The notes under the pieces were generated by a model that was not told the origin of the DNA, ran no database searches, and was given only the letters and a program-made list of their open reading frames with translations. Positions 6,701-8,004 of a stretch of 8,004 nucleotides of DNA are shown here, in pieces. Each line of letters begins with the position of its first letter. Positions within the stretch are counted from its first letter, which is position 1. The stretch is from Alphaproteobacteria bacterium (GTDB taxonomy: Bacteria; Pseudomonadota; Alphaproteobacteria; Rhizobiales; Beijerinckiaceae). The translations under genes were made by a program, and so were the position numbers. The stretch covers positions 1 to 8,004 of the forward strand of contig RFZR01000064.1 in assembly GCA_009920595.1 (NCBI GenBank). Direction: 5' to 3'.

Positions 6701-7830
6701 AGCAAATTTTCGTTGGTGCTGATCTTTTTGACGGCGAGCGGATCATCAAAGATCACGCGCTTGTGATCGAAGACGGCTTCATCAAAGCGTTGGTACCGTT
6801 CAGCGAAAGACCGCATGACAGTGAGATCATCGATTTGGCGGGTGGAATTTTATCGCCGGGCTTTATTGATATTCAGGTCAATGGTGGCGGCGGTACGCTT
6901 TTAAATGAAAATCCAACACCCGAAGGCATCGGCGCGATTGCTGATGCGCATCGTCGTTTTGGAACAACCGCGCTTTTGCCGACCGTGATCACTGATCACC
7001 AAAAGATAATCGACGACGCCTTACAAGCGACAAGGATCGCAAGGGAAAAGAGATCGGATATTCTCGGTATCCATGTCGAAGGGCCCTTCATCGATGTTGC
7101 GAAAAAAGGCGCGCATCCGGCAAATCATGTTCGACCTCTAACGGATGCGGATATTCATCATTTGGCAGAAGCGCGCTCGGGCGTTCTTCTTTTGACCGTT
7201 GCACCGAATAAAGTGACGCCGGATCAGATCACTGCGCTCACGCGCGCGGGGATCCATGTGAGCCTCGGTCATTCAAATGCCACGGATCGTGAAGCGAAAG
7301 CCGCGATCGATGCCGGTGCGCGCGCGGTCACGCATCTCTTCAATGCGATGAGCCAATGTGAAGGCCGAGCGCCCGGTCTTGTCGGCGCAGCGCTTGCCGA
7401 TCCACGCGTGATCTGTGGCTTGATCGCCGATGGCCATCATGTAGCCCCCACCGCTATTCTTGCCGCGCTCGCCGCCAAAGGCGCAAAGGGCATTGCCCTG
7501 ATATCGGACGCCATGCCTTCAGCTGCTGGGGGCCCAGACCACTTCACGCTTCAAGGCCGTGTTGTGCGGCGACAAAATAAGAAACTGACGCTTGATGACG
7601 GTACGCTCGCGGGTGCCGACATCACGATGCTCGATGCGGTTCAATATATGCTTTCACTGGGTGTCCCGCTTGCCGATACTTTGAAAATGGCCACACAAAC
7701 CCCTGCCCGCCTCATTGGTCTTGAAGATAAAATCGGCGCACTCCGCCCGGGCTATCCGGCTGATATCGTGCATCTCGGGCCTGATCATCGGCTTTTGGGT
7801 GTCTTTTACGGCGGAAAGCGCCTCGATTGA
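6697..7830 (+). CDS. nagA: N-acetylglucosamine-6-phosphate deacetylase
   Basis: Amidohydrolase-superfamily enzyme of 377 residues, the normal NagA length. It converts GlcNAc-6-phosphate to glucosamine-6-phosphate and acetate. Key features in order: SPGFIDIQVNGGGG at 53-66, in which the amidohydrolase HxH is replaced by Q-x-N as usual for NagA; HVEGPF at 126-131 with metal ligand Glu128; GHSNA at 191-195 (His192); THLFNAM at 212-218 (His213); IADGHHV at 243-249 for substrate binding; and ISDAMP at 269-274 with catalytic Asp271. The C-terminal G-x-L-x-P-G-Y-x-A-D segment (347-356) that closes the beta sandwich is present. The supply of GlcNAc-6-phosphate from the coupled kinase gene suggests salvage of free GlcNAc from cell-wall turnover or from outside. 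No transporter, GlcN-6-P deaminase or GntR-type regulator lies in the window. Confidence 0.96.
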   Translation: MKQIFVGADLFDGERIIKDHALVIEDGFIKALVPFSERPHDSEIIDLAGGILSPGFIDIQVNGGGGTLLNENPTPEGIGAIADAHRRFGTTALLPTVITDHQKIIDDALQATRIAREKRSDILGIHVEGPFIDVAKKGAHPANHVRPLTDADIHHLAEARSGVLLLTVAPNKVTPDQITALTRAGIHVSLGHSNATDREAKAAIDAGARAVTHLFNAMSQCEGRAPGLVGAALADPRVICGLIADGHHVAPTAILAALAAKGAKGIALISDAMPSAAGGPDHFTLQGRVVRRQNKKLTLDDGTLAGADITMLDAVQYMLSLGVPLADTLKMATQTPARLIGLEDKIGALRPGYPADIVHLGPDHRLLGVFYGGKRLD

Positions 7831-7873
7831 TCCAACAAGAGGGCGAACACCGTAAAAATGCTGATATTTGGTA

Positions 7874-7892
7874 TATGTTGCACTGCAACATA
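7874..7892. repeat. 19-bp palindrome, probable operator
   Basis: TATGTTGCACTGCAACATA has two perfectly complementary 9-base arms around a single central C. The one-base spacing suits a DNA site for a dimeric regulator better than an RNA hairpin, although an 8-bp stem with a 3-base loop is possible. It is 86 bases upstream of the possible gene at 7979 and 43 bases after nagA. The TGCA...TGCA core recalls sites reported for PhaR-type regulators of polyhydroxybutyrate genes, but that link is speculative. Confidence 0.6.
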
Positions 7893-7905
7893 AATCTGTT
7901 ATGTT
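7878..7905 (+). promoter_or_regulatory. Possible promoter overlapping the palindrome
   Basis: TTGCAC (7878-7883) and TATGTT (7900-7905) are spaced by 16 bases and could serve as -35 and -10 for the gene at 7979. The -35 match is only moderate (TTG conserved). If right, the palindrome covers the -35 region, which would fit repression. Confidence 0.25.
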
Positions 7906-7912
7906 TATTTTT
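7887..7912 (+). terminator. Possible weak AT-rich terminator after nagA
   Basis: AACATAA (7887-7893) and TTATGTT (7899-7905) form a perfect 7-bp inverted repeat with a 5-base loop, followed by TA and five Ts (7908-7912). The stem has a single G-C pair, so it would be a weak terminator. The same bases also form one arm of the 19-bp palindrome, and a regulatory role is equally possible. Confidence 0.25.
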
Positions 7913-7978
7913 CTGCGGAATCGGCCATAATCACACCTGTCCCCGGTAGAATAAGTCTCTCTTTGAAAGGTCGCGGCG

Positions 7979-8004
7979 ATGAGTGCCGTCTGGAAAACCA
8001 AGCA
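7979..8004 (+). CDS. Start of a possible further gene (cut by window edge)
   Basis: ATG 7979 begins MSAVWKTK and runs open to the end of the window. AAAGG (7966-7970) stands 8 bases upstream, and an in-frame TGA at 7964-7966 excludes a longer frame. The preceding 148 bases hold no gene but do contain promoter- and operator-like elements, as expected before a new transcription unit. Eight residues are too few to assign a family. Confidence 0.4.

Noticed and set aside
7654..8001. Minus-strand open frame of 115 codons across the end of nagA and the intergenic region
   Set aside because: It overlaps the conserved 3' end of nagA, needs a non-ATG start, and shows no domain features.

Overview
The window looks like chromosomal DNA of an alphaproteobacterium, probably of the Hyphomicrobiales/Rhizobiales type. 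This is inferred from the moderately GC-rich, even codon use, and from close resemblance of the ATP-grasp, alpha-E and Anbu proteins to recalled rhizobial homologues. The genus cannot be fixed from the sequence. No tRNA, rRNA, CRISPR array, insertion sequence or phage gene was seen. Almost all of the DNA is coding.

Left part, minus strand (1-1681): a KirBac-type inward-rectifier potassium channel (794-1681) is followed 31 bases later by an NAD(P)-dependent aldehyde dehydrogenase. Only the first 254 residues of the dehydrogenase lie in the window. A 155-base divergent intergenic region (1682-1836) separates this pair from the plus-strand genes.

Central and right part, plus strand (1837-7830): six tightly packed genes lie in one apparent operon. 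The first four form the known Anbu neighbourhood: a circularly permuted type-2 ATP-grasp protein, an alpha-E (DUF403) helical protein, a transglutaminase-like cysteine protein, and Anbu, the ancestral proteasome-like peptidase. The ATP-grasp/alpha-E/transglutaminase trio has the same order as Mycobacterium tuberculosis Rv2411c-Rv2410c-Rv2409c. It has been proposed to make and process a peptide-like or amide-linked product, which Anbu might degrade or mature. The operon then continues, through two 4-base ATGA overlaps, into a BadF-type N-acetylglucosamine kinase and N-acetylglucosamine-6-phosphate deacetylase (NagA). Together these would convert free GlcNAc to glucosamine-6-phosphate plus acetate.

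Right end (7831-8004): a short AT-rich intergenic region carries a near-perfect 19-bp palindrome and an overlapping second inverted repeat. They sit upstream of a possible new gene starting at 7979 that is cut by the window edge.

The most notable points are an apparent in-frame loss of about 28 residues from the ATP-grasp core (between the STCP and TRVAL motifs), the translational coupling of Anbu to amino-sugar salvage enzymes, and the alternating repeats before the last gene.
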